Positions 1 to 7,856 of a stretch of DNA of 64,000 nucleotides are shown piece by piece. This DNA is from Kytococcus schroeteri (GTDB taxonomy: Bacteria; Actinomycetota; Actinomycetes; Actinomycetales; Dermatophilaceae). The position numbers were made by a program, and so were the translations under genes. The notes beneath the pieces are model-generated. The model ran no database searches and had not been told where the DNA came from. It was given only the letters and a program-made list of their open reading frames with translations. Every line of letters starts with the position of its first letter. The first letter of the stretch is position 1. Where the stretch lies: NCBI RefSeq assembly GCF_002847825.1, contig NZ_PKIZ01000001.1, positions 111,588 through 175,587 on the forward strand, read 5' to 3'.

Positions 1-69
1 CCAGCCCAGGGCGGCCCCGTAGAAGGCACGGGCTGCGGGGACGTCGGTGACGTTGATCTCGAACTGCAC
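1..69 (-). CDS. VOC (glyoxalase/bleomycin-resistance) family protein, N-terminal fragment
   Basis: Only the first 23 codons lie in the window; the gene runs off the left edge. Reading the minus strand from GTG at 69 gives VQFEINVTDVPAARAFYGAA, the typical opening of a vicinal-oxygen-chelate domain: a beta strand with a possible metal ligand, then the ARAFYGAALGW helix. Such domains are used in dioxygenases, glyoxalases and antibiotic-binding proteins, so no substrate can be given. The start is uncertain because no clear ribosome binding site precedes the GTG. Confidence 0.6.
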   Translation of the reverse strand, partial: MQFEINVTDVPAARAFYGAALGW

Positions 70-172
70 GGGGCGGTACGTGCTGGCTCTGTCGGAGGGG
101 ATGGGGTGTCCACCCTGCCCCTCAGCAGGTCGCCGCGGAACGGGTCGCCACCTGACCTGCGCCGCAGCCGGC

Positions 173-1010
173 TCAGGCCTCGGGCAGCTCCCTGAACGCC
201 TTCTTCGCGGCGCGGTACCAGCCCATGCCCTTCACCGGGTTGCGCCACCGAGCCTTCATGTCGTCGCCGGCCCTCCGCGTGTCGATGCCGTGCACCGACG
301 CCTCTGAGCATGCTGCACGGTCGCGCTCACCTCCCTCGTCGTCTGCGCTGGGCGGTCTCGTCCACTCGAGGGTGTACCTGAATGCCTCCCGCCGGCGCAC
401 CCGGGCGCCGGGGAGGTGCTCGCGGGCGACCGCGCGCACCTCGCGCAGCGAGTGCTGTGGATCCCGCACCGGGAACGGGGGCGGCCCCGCCGGCGCCTGG
501 TTCGCAAGCGGGTGCTTCACCACACCGATGACGGGGTTGCTGATGGCGCACGCGATCTCCCACGCGGTGTCCGTGTGGGACTCCCTGCGGGCCAGCCCCA
601 CACACAGAAATCGCCCACCGGGGGCCAGGACGCGACTCACGTGCTGGAGGGTCTCTCGGAGCGGGAGGTGATGGAGCACCGCGCCATGACGACGGCGTCC
701 ACCGAGCCGCTCGGGAGGTCCGGGAGCTGGGCAGCCCCTACGAGCACGTTCGTGGCACCCAGTGCCGCCGCCCGTTGCAGGGTGGCCTCCCGCATCGCCG
801 GATCGGTGTCACTGGCGATGACCTGCGCCGACCGGCACGCCAAGGCGACGGCGAGCTCACCTCGCCCGCACCCGATCTCGACGACCGTGGAACTCCCCGA
901 GGGCACGCGCCGCAGGACCCAACCGTGGAAAAGTGGGCGTTGTGGCTCCAAGGATGGCGGTCGTTGAACCTTGTCAGGGCACGGATGGCCGCCGGCCCGA
1001 GGTCACGCAT
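173..1010 (-). pseudogene. Class I SAM-dependent methyltransferase broken by two frameshifts
   Basis: Three minus-strand frames together rebuild one methyltransferase. The N-terminus (MRDLGPAAIRALTRFNDRHP, from 1010) is in one frame. The SAM motif VVEIGCGRGELAVALA and the DTDPAMR segment are in a second (about 935 to 685). MLHHLPLRETLQHVSRVLAP through LEWTRP is in a third, ending at the stop at 173. The first shift is at a TTTT run near 932: one extra T restores HNAHFFHGWVLRRVP. The second is near 675-687, inside VVMA/VLHHLPL. The C-terminal tail after LEWTRPPS does not look like the family and may hide further damage. It starts at the stop codon of the upstream methyltransferase. Real decay or homopolymer sequencing error are both possible. 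Confidence 0.75.
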
Positions 1011-1012
1011 CC

Positions 1013-1660
1013 TCACGGCCGGCGGGCGGCGAGCACGAGGGCGGCGCCGTGGTCGTGCCCGGCCGGCAGACGCAGGTCGGCCACCGGCTCGAGGCCGGCC
1101 TCCCGCACGAGCCGGGAGAGCTCCTCGGGCTGCCAGCGGTGGGTCGTCCAGTCCACCGGCACCCCGTACGCCTCGGTGCGTCGCACGTCCTCGTGGCCGG
1201 CGTGGGTGGTCACGAGGAGCATCCCGCCGGGCACCAGCCACCCGGCCGCCCGGGACAGCACCTCCCCCACCGTCGGGCGGGGCAGGTGGAAGAGCGACCA
1301 CCAGAAGAGCACCCCACCGAGCGACGACGGCTCGACCTCCAGCTCGGTGTGGCCCGCCACCTCGAAGGACAGGTGCGGGTGCCGTCGCCGCGCGTGCTCC
1401 ACCATCGCCGGGGAGAGGTCCGTGCCGCGCACCTCCAACCCCAGCCCGTCCAGGTAGGCGGTCACCTGGCCGGGGCCGCAGCCGGCGTCCAGCACCGGGC
1501 CCAACCGGCGCACCTCTGCGGCGAAGGCGTCGAGGCACCCGCGCAGCCACGGCTGGCGGCGTACGTCGCCCATGCCCACGGACTCCAGCAGGTCCACGTA
1601 CGCGCCGGCGGCCCGGTCGTAGGACGACCGGACCGCCTCGAGGTCGTGCGGGGAGCTCAC
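1013..1660 (-). CDS. Class I SAM-dependent methyltransferase
   Basis: This is a 215-residue cytosolic enzyme of the methyltransferase 11/25 type. The SAM-binding motif VLDAGCGPGQVTAYL lies near residues 52-66, the acidic motif II (RGTDLSPAMVEHA) follows, and LVPGGMLLVTTH gives the post-II strand. The GTG start at 1660 overlaps the stop of the upstream 50-residue gene (GTGA), which argues for translational coupling. The longer upstream reading frame is just that other gene read in a different frame. The substrate is unknown. A frameshifted methyltransferase follows directly downstream, so this may have been a three-gene operon. Confidence 0.8.
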   Translation of the reverse strand: MSSPHDLEAVRSSYDRAAGAYVDLLESVGMGDVRRQPWLRGCLDAFAAEVRRLGPVLDAGCGPGQVTAYLDGLGLEVRGTDLSPAMVEHARRRHPHLSFEVAGHTELEVEPSSLGGVLFWWSLFHLPRPTVGEVLSRAAGWLVPGGMLLVTTHAGHEDVRRTEAYGVPVDWTTHRWQPEELSRLVREAGLEPVADLRLPAGHDHGAALVLAARRP

Positions 1661-1809
1661 GCGCCGGCGAAAACGAACTGGCCGGCGTCCATCACCTTCT
1701 GGTTGAACGCCCCGGTGTCGGCCCAGCGGGCGGCCATCTCGTCGGCGCTCTCCCCGGTGTGCGCGGTCTGGCAGGGGCCACCCAGCTGGGCGCAGGTCAT
1801 GGTCTTCAC
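1657..1809 (-). CDS. Small DUF1059-like protein
   Basis: This is a 50-codon gene with GTG at 1809, preceded by a good Shine-Dalgarno AAGGAG seven bases upstream. It opens VKTMTCAQLGGPCQTAHTGE, close to the MKTMTCRQLGG opening of DUF1059 proteins, with two cysteines that may bind metal. Then SADEMAARWADTGAFNQKV replaces the usual second half, so it is a short or divergent member. Its stop overlaps the start of the methyltransferase downstream. A small palindrome, GTCCGCGGCGGAC (1874-1886), lies in the upstream region and could be an operator, though nothing else supports that. Function is unknown. Confidence 0.6.
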   Translation of the reverse strand: MKTMTCAQLGGPCQTAHTGESADEMAARWADTGAFNQKVMDAGQFVFAGA

Positions 1810-1911
1810 GGTCGTCTCCTTCTGGACGGGGCGGGCGGTCCGTCGCCCACCACTCTCGAGCCTTGCACCACGTGTCCGCGGCGGACAACACCGGCCCCGC
1901 CGAGCACGCAC

Positions 1912-1947
1912 GAGGGCGCCCCGCACCAGCTGGTGCGGGGCGCCCTC
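1912..1947. terminator. 36-bp perfect palindrome, likely rho-independent terminator
   Basis: Two 18-base arms meet with no spacer (left arm GAGGGCGCCCCGCACCAG), so the RNA folds into a long GC hairpin from either strand. It lies 29 bases past the stop of the M4 protease and before the DUF1059-like gene, as expected for a terminator. There is no T-tract, which is common in high-GC actinobacteria. Confidence 0.75.
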
Positions 1948-1976
1948 CCCAGAAGAAGATGCCGTGCGGCCGGCGG

Positions 1977-3545
1977 TCAGTCGCGGGTCAGCGCGGTGGA
2001 GCCGGAGCACTTGGCGGTGCCGGCCGGCACGTCGATGGCCGTCATGGCGGCCTCGGCGGCCTTGCACTCGGCCGAGTCGGCGCCGAACAGCTCGATGGCC
2101 GACTCGATGACGCCCTCACGGGCCTCGGCGTAGCCGGAGGACGAGGTCAGCTTGGTGGAGAGCGTGGTGTACCAGATCTTCTCCATCGCCTCGCGGCCCC
2201 CGCCCTCGACGGTCGAGCCGTCGCAGGTGGGCGAGTCGTACTTCACACCGTCGATCTCCTTGGCGCCCGAGCCCTCGGAGGCCAGGAAGAACCAGTGGTT
2301 CAGCGGACCGGAGCCCTGGTGGGGGTCCATGGAGTCGACCTCGGCCGAGTAGCAGCTCGGCGAGGAGCCGTCCTTCTGCGGGTCGTCCATGTAGCGCAGC
2401 GGGGTGCCGTCGCCGTTGATGTCGATCTGCTCGCCGATGAGGTAGTCGCCCTTGTCCTGCGCGTTCTGGGCGTGGAACTCCACGGCGGTGCCGAAGATGT
2501 CCGAGGTCGCCTCGTTCAGCCCACCGGACTCGCCGCTGTAGACGAGATTGGCCGTGGCCTCGGTGACGCCGTGGCTCATCTCGTGGGCCGCCACGTCCAG
2601 GGCCACCAGCGGGTTCTGGTTGCCCTCGCCGTCGCCATAGGTCATCTGCTGGCCGTCCCAGAAGGCGTTGACGTAGTTGTCGCCGTAGTGCACGCGGCTC
2701 GTGGCGCCCTTGCCGTCGTCCCAGATGCCGGCACGCTTGTGCACGGCCTCGAAGTAGTTGTAGGTGGACTGGGCGCCGAAGTGGGCGTCCACGGCGGCCG
2801 AGGCCGGGTCCTTCATGGTGCCGTCGCCCCAGGCGTTGTCCTCGTCGGTGAGCACCTCGCCACCGGACTGGGCGTTGCCCATGTCGACGGTCTGGTGGCC
2901 CTTCTCGTCCTCCATGGTGAAGGCGCCGTCGGAGCCCGCGGTCTCCATCTTCACGTCACCCACGTAGATGCCCTTGCCGGTGCCCTCCACGTGCTTGATC
3001 TCGTCCCAGGAGCCCAGCACCTCGCCGGTCTCGGCATCGACGTAGGACTTCACGCGCGAGGGGGTCTGGTCGGCGCGGACGCCGGTGGTGGTCACCTCGT
3101 AGGCCAGACGCGGCTCGTCGCCGTGGGCCCAGACCACCAGCTCGCCCTTGCTGGCGTTCTCGGTGGAGGCGGCCTTGCCCTTGGAGAGGGCGGCGGCCTT
3201 GGAGAGCTTGGGGGTGGTGCTGGCCACGGCGACCTCGGCGGAGGCCTTGTGGGTGTCCTTGACCTGGCCCTGGCCGTCCACGGCCACCACCATGTCGCCG
3301 CCGATGACGCGCAGGCCCTTGTAGGTGCGGTCGTAGCGGACGTGCTCGAAGCCGTTGGCGTCGGTGACGCTGCCCTTCTTCACCAGGACCTCGTCGGAGC
3401 CGGCGCCCAGCTGCTGGGCCACGGAGGGCTGGGCGGCCGCGGTGCCGTCGGCCAGCGGCAGGGCGTGCGCGGTCGGCAGCACCATGCCGGCGGTGGCGAT
3501 GGCGGCAGCGACCCCCAGCGAGCTGCTTCGGACGGTGCGGAACAT
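1977..3545 (-). CDS. Secreted M4 family neutral metalloprotease (thermolysin/bacillolysin type)
   Basis: This 522-residue preproenzyme is probably secreted to degrade extracellular protein. Residues 1-29 form a Sec signal peptide (hydrophobic GVAAAIATAGMVLP, then AHA). Next comes an FTP/PepSY-type propeptide to about residue 190 (YDRTYKGLRVIGGDMVV and AYEVTTTG motifs). The catalytic domain carries the zinc motif HEMSH near residue 320 and the third ligand in GGLNEATSDIFG about 20 residues on. The catalytic His lies in the C-terminal domain (SGPLNHWFFLAS). Length and order match complete M4 enzymes. The ATG is preceded by AAGGAGG. It is monocistronic, ending at a strong palindrome. Confidence 0.95.
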   Translation of the reverse strand: MFRTVRSSSLGVAAAIATAGMVLPTAHALPLADGTAAAQPSVAQQLGAGSDEVLVKKGSVTDANGFEHVRYDRTYKGLRVIGGDMVVAVDGQGQVKDTHKASAEVAVASTTPKLSKAAALSKGKAASTENASKGELVVWAHGDEPRLAYEVTTTGVRADQTPSRVKSYVDAETGEVLGSWDEIKHVEGTGKGIYVGDVKMETAGSDGAFTMEDEKGHQTVDMGNAQSGGEVLTDEDNAWGDGTMKDPASAAVDAHFGAQSTYNYFEAVHKRAGIWDDGKGATSRVHYGDNYVNAFWDGQQMTYGDGEGNQNPLVALDVAAHEMSHGVTEATANLVYSGESGGLNEATSDIFGTAVEFHAQNAQDKGDYLIGEQIDINGDGTPLRYMDDPQKDGSSPSCYSAEVDSMDPHQGSGPLNHWFFLASEGSGAKEIDGVKYDSPTCDGSTVEGGGREAMEKIWYTTLSTKLTSSSGYAEAREGVIESAIELFGADSAECKAAEAAMTAIDVPAGTAKCSGSTALTRD

Positions 3546-3763
3546 GGTGCCTCCTTGGTCAGGGCCGCCGCGTGGCGTTCCCCGGTCGTGTGTCGTGCGG
3601 CGGCCTCTCCCGTCGCGGTGCCCACACGCTCACCCGCTGGTGTGACCTGGGACAACCCTGTTGACCGAGCCGTGGTCCGTGGCCGAAGAACTCTTGACCG
3701 TTCGTGGGGGCGAGCCCGGGACGGCAGCGGTGGACGACGGCCGGAGTTGACCGTCGCCGGCCC

Positions 3764-4486
3764 TCACCCGAGGTCGAAGACGCGCACCGGCAGGCCGAGC
3801 CCGTGGTCGGTGCCCTCCCCGCCGCCACGCAGCATCGCGGGGATGAACTCGGCCGGGTCCGGGTGGTCCGGCAGGGCCTCGAGGTAGGCGGCGTGCTGCT
3901 GCAGGGAGGCCACGGCCCGCTCGGCGTCCTGCGGCTCCAGCGCGATGACGTGGTCCGGCTCGGCCGCGCCGGTCACCACCACCCAGCGGGTGCTCCACGG
4001 GTCGAGGCCCTCCTCGTCCACGAGCTCGGGGAAGATCCACCGGTTGCCCGCCGCGGCCACGGCATCGACCGCGGTCAGCCCGGCGACGCGGTGGTCGGCC
4101 TGGTTGAGGCCCCACGGCGCCACGTCCGCCCAGGTCGTGGTCATGACCAGCTGCGGGCGCACCTGGCGGATGACCCGGGCGATGTCGCGCCGCAGCGCCA
4201 GGGTGGGCTCGAGCACGCCGTCGGGGTGGTCGAGGATGCGCAGGTCCCCCACGCCCACCTGGCGGCAGGCGCTGCGCTGCTCCTCCGACCGGATGCGGCG
4301 CACCGTGTTGGGCTCCTGCGGCATGCCCGCCTCCCCGTGGGTGAGCAGCAGGTAGGACACGTCGACACCCCGGGAGGTCCAGTGCGAGACCGCCGCCGAT
4401 GCGCCGTACTCCATGTCGTCGGGGTGGGCCACCACGCACAGTGCGCGTTCGAGGCCGTCGGGGGCGAAGGGCTGCAGTCCGCTCAT
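3764..4486 (-). CDS. PIG-L/LmbE family N-deacetylase
   Basis: This 240-residue protein has the zinc-binding motif AHPDDMEYG at about residues 20-28, followed by HGEAGMP and the DHRVAGLTAVDAV segment that supplies the C-terminal His ligand. The family removes N-acetyl groups from GlcNAc-type sugars; mycothiol MshB and bacillithiol BshB belong to it. This one is shorter than MshB and has DDME rather than DDE, so MshB is not the first choice despite mshC elsewhere in the window. CACAGT lies six bases before the ATG, so transcription may be leaderless and divergent from the next gene. Confidence 0.8.
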   Translation of the reverse strand: MSGLQPFAPDGLERALCVVAHPDDMEYGASAAVSHWTSRGVDVSYLLLTHGEAGMPQEPNTVRRIRSEEQRSACRQVGVGDLRILDHPDGVLEPTLALRRDIARVIRQVRPQLVMTTTWADVAPWGLNQADHRVAGLTAVDAVAAAGNRWIFPELVDEEGLDPWSTRWVVVTGAAEPDHVIALEPQDAERAVASLQQHAAYLEALPDHPDPAEFIPAMLRGGGEGTDHGLGLPVRVFDLG

Positions 4487-4529
4487 GCGCCCACTGTGGC
4501 ACCGCGTCGGCCACGGCGGAACCGCTGGC

Positions 4530-4535
4530 TACGCT
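4530..4535 (+). promoter_or_regulatory. -10 element of a leaderless promoter (TACGCT)
   Basis: TACGCT ends six bases before the GTG at 4542 and there is no Shine-Dalgarno, so the mRNA probably starts at the GTG. This selects the 474-residue form of the acetyltransferase-methyltransferase. Confidence 0.6.
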
Positions 4536-4541
4536 GGCGCG

Positions 4542-5966
4542 GTGTTCCGCCAGCTGCCGCCCTCCACCCGCACCGACCTGCAGGTCGACGCCCTGTCCGG
4601 CTCGGTCGTGACCGATGCCGGGGACCACCTCGTGGTGCGCACCCCCGCCAACCCGGAGTACCACTGGGGCAACGCCGTCCAGGTGACCTCCGGGGACCCG
4701 GACGACGCCGCCCGCTGGGTGGCGGTGTTCGAGGCGGAGTTCCCCCAGGCGACGCACCGTGCCATCGGCCTGCCGCGCGAGCCCGACCCGACGGCCTGGG
4801 CCGGCACGGGGCTGGAGCCCGACGTGGTGGAGACCCTCACCGCCACGTCGACCCCCTCCCCCACCCCGGTGCCCACCGGCTTCACGGTGCGCCCGCTCGA
4901 CGACGCCGCCTGGGAGCAGCGCCTGGCGCAGGAGCTCGCGGAGAACGCCGCCACGGGTGAGTACCCGGCCGATGAGTACGCCACGTTCATGGCCGGGCAG
5001 GTGGCCGCCCGGCGCCGTCTCGTGGACGAGGGGCGTGCCCACTGGGTGGGGGCCTTCACCGCGCAGGGCGAGCTCGCGGCCTCGTTGGGGGCGGTGGTGC
5101 TCCAGGGCGAGCCCGTGACGGCGCGGTACCAGTCGGTGCTCACCGCTCCGGCCCACCGTCGGCGGGGTCTGGCGCGCCACCTGCTCACGGTCGCGGCCGA
5201 GTGGGCGTGGGAGCGCGGCGCCCGCGAGCTGGTGATCGTGGCCGACGCGGACTCCGACGCCGGGCGGCTCTACCGCGCGGCCGGCTTCACGCCCGGGCCC
5301 CGCGGCCACGGCATGTACCGCGCGGCGGTCGAGCCGCGCACCGACACCCGCCCCGGCGAGGTGGTCGGCGGCACCACCACCTGGCCGGGACTCACCGACC
5401 CCGACCACTCCGCCTGGTACACCGAGCGCATGCGCTCGCTGGCCGCCAGCGGGCAGGACGTGCAGGGCGAGACGCGCCTGGTGGACGTCCTGGCGCCGCG
5501 CGGTGCCCGCCTCCTGGATGCCGGGTGCGGCCCCGGGCGGCACGCCGGCCACCTTCTGGGGCTGGGTTTCGACGCCGTGGGGGTGGACGTGGACCCCGCG
5601 CTCGTGGCCGCGGCCCGCGAGGACCACCCCGACGGCACCTGGTTGGTGGCCGACCTGGCCACGCTGGACCTCGCCGCCCACGGGCAGCCGGAGCCGTTCG
5701 ACGGGGCCCTCATGGCCGGCAACGTGCTGGACTTCGTGGCGCCCGCGGCTCGTGGTGCGGTGCTGCAGCGGGTGGCCGCGCACCTGGTGCCCGACGGCTT
5801 CGTGGTGGTGGGCTGCCGCACCACCACCGGTTTCGACACCGCCGCGCTGGACGCGCTGCTGGCCCCGGCGGGCCTCACGCTGGAGCACCGCTTCAGCACC
5901 TGGGACCTGCGCCCGTGGACGCCCGAGGCCGAGTTCGCGGTGAGCGTGCTGCGCCGCCAGGGCTGA
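4542..5966 (+). CDS. GNAT acetyltransferase fused to a class I methyltransferase
   Basis: This 474-residue protein joins modules usually encoded separately. Residues 1-105 resemble the degenerate N-terminal half of a tandem GNAT protein (VVTDAGDHLVVRTPANPEYH). Residues 115-265 are a GNAT domain with the acetyl-CoA loop motif HRRRGLARHLL and the LYRAAGF strand-helix. Residues 285-474 are a methyltransferase (WYTERMRSLAASGQDVQGE, then SAM motif LLDAGCGPGRHAGHLL near residue 324, then GVDVDPALV and AGNVLDFV). The reading frame is continuous across the joint with no stop or ribosome binding site. GTG was chosen from the -10 placement. Substrates are unknown; acetylation and methylation of the same small molecule or protein is only a guess. 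Confidence 0.85.
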   Translation: MFRQLPPSTRTDLQVDALSGSVVTDAGDHLVVRTPANPEYHWGNAVQVTSGDPDDAARWVAVFEAEFPQATHRAIGLPREPDPTAWAGTGLEPDVVETLTATSTPSPTPVPTGFTVRPLDDAAWEQRLAQELAENAATGEYPADEYATFMAGQVAARRRLVDEGRAHWVGAFTAQGELAASLGAVVLQGEPVTARYQSVLTAPAHRRRGLARHLLTVAAEWAWERGARELVIVADADSDAGRLYRAAGFTPGPRGHGMYRAAVEPRTDTRPGEVVGGTTTWPGLTDPDHSAWYTERMRSLAASGQDVQGETRLVDVLAPRGARLLDAGCGPGRHAGHLLGLGFDAVGVDVDPALVAAAREDHPDGTWLVADLATLDLAAHGQPEPFDGALMAGNVLDFVAPAARGAVLQRVAAHLVPDGFVVVGCRTTTGFDTAALDALLAPAGLTLEHRFSTWDLRPWTPEAEFAVSVLRRQG

Positions 5967-5999
5967 GGCTCATGCGGGGCCGGTGAGGCCGGGGCTGGC

Positions 6000-7649
6000 C
6001 TACCCCAGGTGGTGCCGTGGCCAGGACGAGATGTCCCGCAACAACTGGCGGTCGTGGGTCGCGACCACGACGGCGGCCGCGGTGCCCTGCATCCACTTGG
6101 TCAGGTCGTCCACCACCCCGGCCGAGAGGTGGTTGGTGGGCTCGTCCAGGAGCAGGAGGTCCGGGCGCTGCGCCAGCACCAAGTGCAGGTGCAGGCGCCG
6201 CTGCTGCCCCGGGGAGAGACGCCCCACGGGGGTGCGCAGGAGGTCGGCGTCCACGAGGCCGGAGGGTGCGGCGTGGCGGCCGCGCTGTTCGGCCAGGGTC
6301 CTGTCGATGAGGTGCTGCGCGGTCATCTCCTGTGGCCAGTCCGGCACCTCCTGCGAGAGCAGCACCACCCGGCCGGAGGGGTGCCGGTGGACCGTCCCGC
6401 CGGTGGGCTCCAGCGTCCCGGCCAGGAGTCGCAGCAGGGTCGACTTGCCCGCACCGTTGGCCCCGGTGACCACAAGGTGGTCACCACCACCCACGGTGAG
6501 GGTGGTGGGCACCAACCGCCCGGTCACGGCCACCTCATCGCAGTCCAGCAGGACGCGCGCGCCCGCTCCGGGGAGTTCGGGGAACCGCCGCTCGGCCGGG
6601 GGTGGCGGCACCGTCAGGGCGTACGCCTCCAGGGCCTCCTGCCGCCGGTTGAACGCCTGCACCGCACCCGCAGCCCGGGTGGCCCGCTGGTGCTTGCCGG
6701 TGCCCTTGTCCGGCCGCCACCCAGTGCGGAGGCGGCCGCGTGCCTCCTCGGCAGCCTGTTCCAGCTGGGCGCGTTCCTCGGTCTGCTCGGCGTACTCCTG
6801 CTCCCAGCGGGCGCGGTCCCGGCGGCGGCCCTCCACCCAGGCCTCGTGACCTCCCGCGTACAGGCGTGGCCGGCCGTTCGAGCTCGGGTCGAGGTCCAGG
6901 AAGGAGGTGGCCACGTCGTGCAAAAGCGCGCGGTCGTGGCTGACCACGGCCCATCCCCCGCGGTGCTCGCGCAGGCGGTCAGTGAGGAAGGCCAGGCTGG
7001 TGGCGTCGAGGTGGTTGGTGGGCTCGTCCAGCAGCAAAAGGTCGGAGTTCCCGCCCAGCGCGCAGGCCAACCGGACGCGGTACCGCTGGCCCACCGACAG
7101 CCTGGCCAGGGCGCGTTCGCGGTCGGTGCAGGCATCCAGACCGGCGAGGGCAACGTCAATGCGGCGCTCGGCATCCCAGGCGTCGAGCACCGTGGCCCGG
7201 TCCAGGGCGGCTGCGTACTCCTCGTCCGCCCCTGCGCGTTCCTCCGCAAGGGCCTGCGTAGCCCCATCGAGCCGTGACAGCGCGTCCAACGAGGGGGCGA
7301 TGGCGTGACGCACCAGGGAGCCGACGGTCTCCCCCGCACGGGAGGCCAGGTCCTGCTCCACCAGGGTGAGGGTGCCCACCCGGCTCAGCTGCCCCGCATC
7401 GGGCTCGAGGGTGCCGGCCAGGACGTGGAGCAGGGTGGTTTTACCCCGTCCGTTCTCGCCGACGATGGCCAGCCGGGACCCGGCGGTCACGCTGACGTCG
7501 ACGTCGGTCAGGAGGGTGCGGTGCCCCAGGGTGACGTGGATGCCCTCGGCGCGGATGTGGGCGCCGGCACCCGCCGGGACGTCTGGCTGGGAGGGCGCGG
7601 AGGAGGGCGTGTCAGGGGTGGATGAGGCGCGGTGATCGATGTTCTGCAT
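6000..7649 (-). CDS. ABC-F ATPase, antibiotic-resistance type (ribosome protection)
   Basis: This 549-residue soluble protein has two nucleotide-binding domains and no membrane segment. Domain 1 has Walker A GENGRGKT (64-71), signature LSVGQ and Walker [14 protein letters not shown] charged helical linker follows (about 225-340, rich in R, E and Q), which in this family reaches into the ribosomal exit region. Domain 2 has [13 protein letters not shown] and [12 protein letters not shown]. The phrase [20 protein letters not shown] after the linker is typical of the TlrC/OleB/CarA group that displaces macrolides from ribosomes. An 11-codon leader peptide and two hairpins precede it, suggesting drug-induced attenuation. 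The ATG at 7649 has a weak GAGAG site. The actual drug range is not known. Confidence 0.9.
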   Translation of the reverse strand: MQNIDHRASSTPDTPSSAPSQPDVPAGAGAHIRAEGIHVTLGHRTLLTDVDVSVTAGSRLAIVGENGRGKTTLLHVLAGTLEPDAGQLSRVGTLTLVEQDLASRAGETVGSLVRHAIAPSLDALSRLDGATQALAEERAGADEEYAAALDRATVLDAWDAERRIDVALAGLDACTDRERALARLSVGQRYRVRLACALGGNSDLLLLDEPTNHLDATSLAFLTDRLREHRGGWAVVSHDRALLHDVATSFLDLDPSSNGRPRLYAGGHEAWVEGRRRDRARWEQEYAEQTEERAQLEQAAEEARGRLRTGWRPDKGTGKHQRATRAAGAVQAFNRRQEALEAYALTVPPPPAERRFPELPGAGARVLLDCDEVAVTGRLVPTTLTVGGGDHLVVTGANGAGKSTLLRLLAGTLEPTGGTVHRHPSGRVVLLSQEVPDWPQEMTAQHLIDRTLAEQRGRHAAPSGLVDADLLRTPVGRLSPGQQRRLHLHLVLAQRPDLLLLDEPTNHLSAGVVDDLTKWMQGTAAAVVVATHDRQLLRDISSWPRHHLG

Positions 7650-7674
7650 GGTGCTCTCTTCGACTCGTCAGGGA

Positions 7675-7703
7675 GCCGGGCAGCACTGACAGGACCGCCC
7701 GGC
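7675..7703 (-). promoter_or_regulatory. Second hairpin of the ABC-F leader region
   Basis: Arms GCCGGGC and GCCCGGC are separated by 15 bases, 26 bases upstream of the ABC-F start. In the mRNA it could act as an intrinsic terminator or hold back the start region. The CCCCGCC just upstream of it can pair instead with the GGCGG arm of the first hairpin, so alternative folds are possible. This is inferred from pairing only. Confidence 0.5.
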
Positions 7704-7744
7704 GGGGACCGTGACGGCGTGCAGAGGAAGAAGGGTCGACTCCG

Positions 7745-7760
7745 CCGCCGTCAGCGGCGG
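7745..7760 (-). promoter_or_regulatory. Hairpin spanning the leader-peptide stop codon
   Basis: CCGCCG and CGGCGG flank a four-base loop that contains the leader TGA stop. A ribosome arrested a few codons earlier would cover the 5' arm and free the 3' arm for other pairing, the usual logic of resistance-gene attenuators. Confidence 0.55.
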
Positions 7761-7786
7761 GTGCGGAGCCTCATCGATGCGGTCAT
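7751..7786 (-). CDS. Arrest-type leader peptide of the ABC-F gene
   Basis: This 11-codon open frame encodes MTASMRLRTRR. The ErmD leader peptide begins MTHSMRLR and stalls the ribosome at its RLR motif when macrolides are bound, so the match covers seven of the first eight residues including the arrest motif. TACGAT lies six bases before the ATG, so the leader itself probably starts the transcript. Its stop codon sits in the loop of a GC hairpin, and the ABC-F start is 101 bases further on. The gene is far too short to be judged by codon statistics; the call rests on motif, position and hairpins. Confidence 0.75.
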   Translation of the reverse strand: MTASMRLRTRR

Positions 7787-7792
7787 GCACCC

Positions 7793-7798
7793 ATCGTA
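7793..7798 (-). promoter_or_regulatory. -10 element (TACGAT) for the leader peptide and ABC-F gene
   Basis: TACGAT ends six bases before the leader ATG at 7786, the spacing seen at other leaderless starts in this window. No Shine-Dalgarno is present for the leader. Confidence 0.55.
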
Positions 7799-7856
7799 GG
7801 CGCGTGGGCCGGGCAGTGCAGCGAGTTTCCTGCGTCGCACCGGGGTGCCGCGTCGC

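Noticed and set aside
1863..3887. Long plus-strand open frame of over 600 codons across the M4 protease
   Set aside because: It is the antisense shadow of the protease; it has the Val/Gly/His-rich composition produced by reading GC-rich codons backwards and no domain. Similar long antisense frames over most genes were discarded.
3764..4486. LmbE-type deacetylase as mycothiol enzyme MshB
   Set aside because: Length and the DDME motif fit the general PIG-L/LmbE family better, and mshC is 39 kb away; the family has many other members in actinobacteria.
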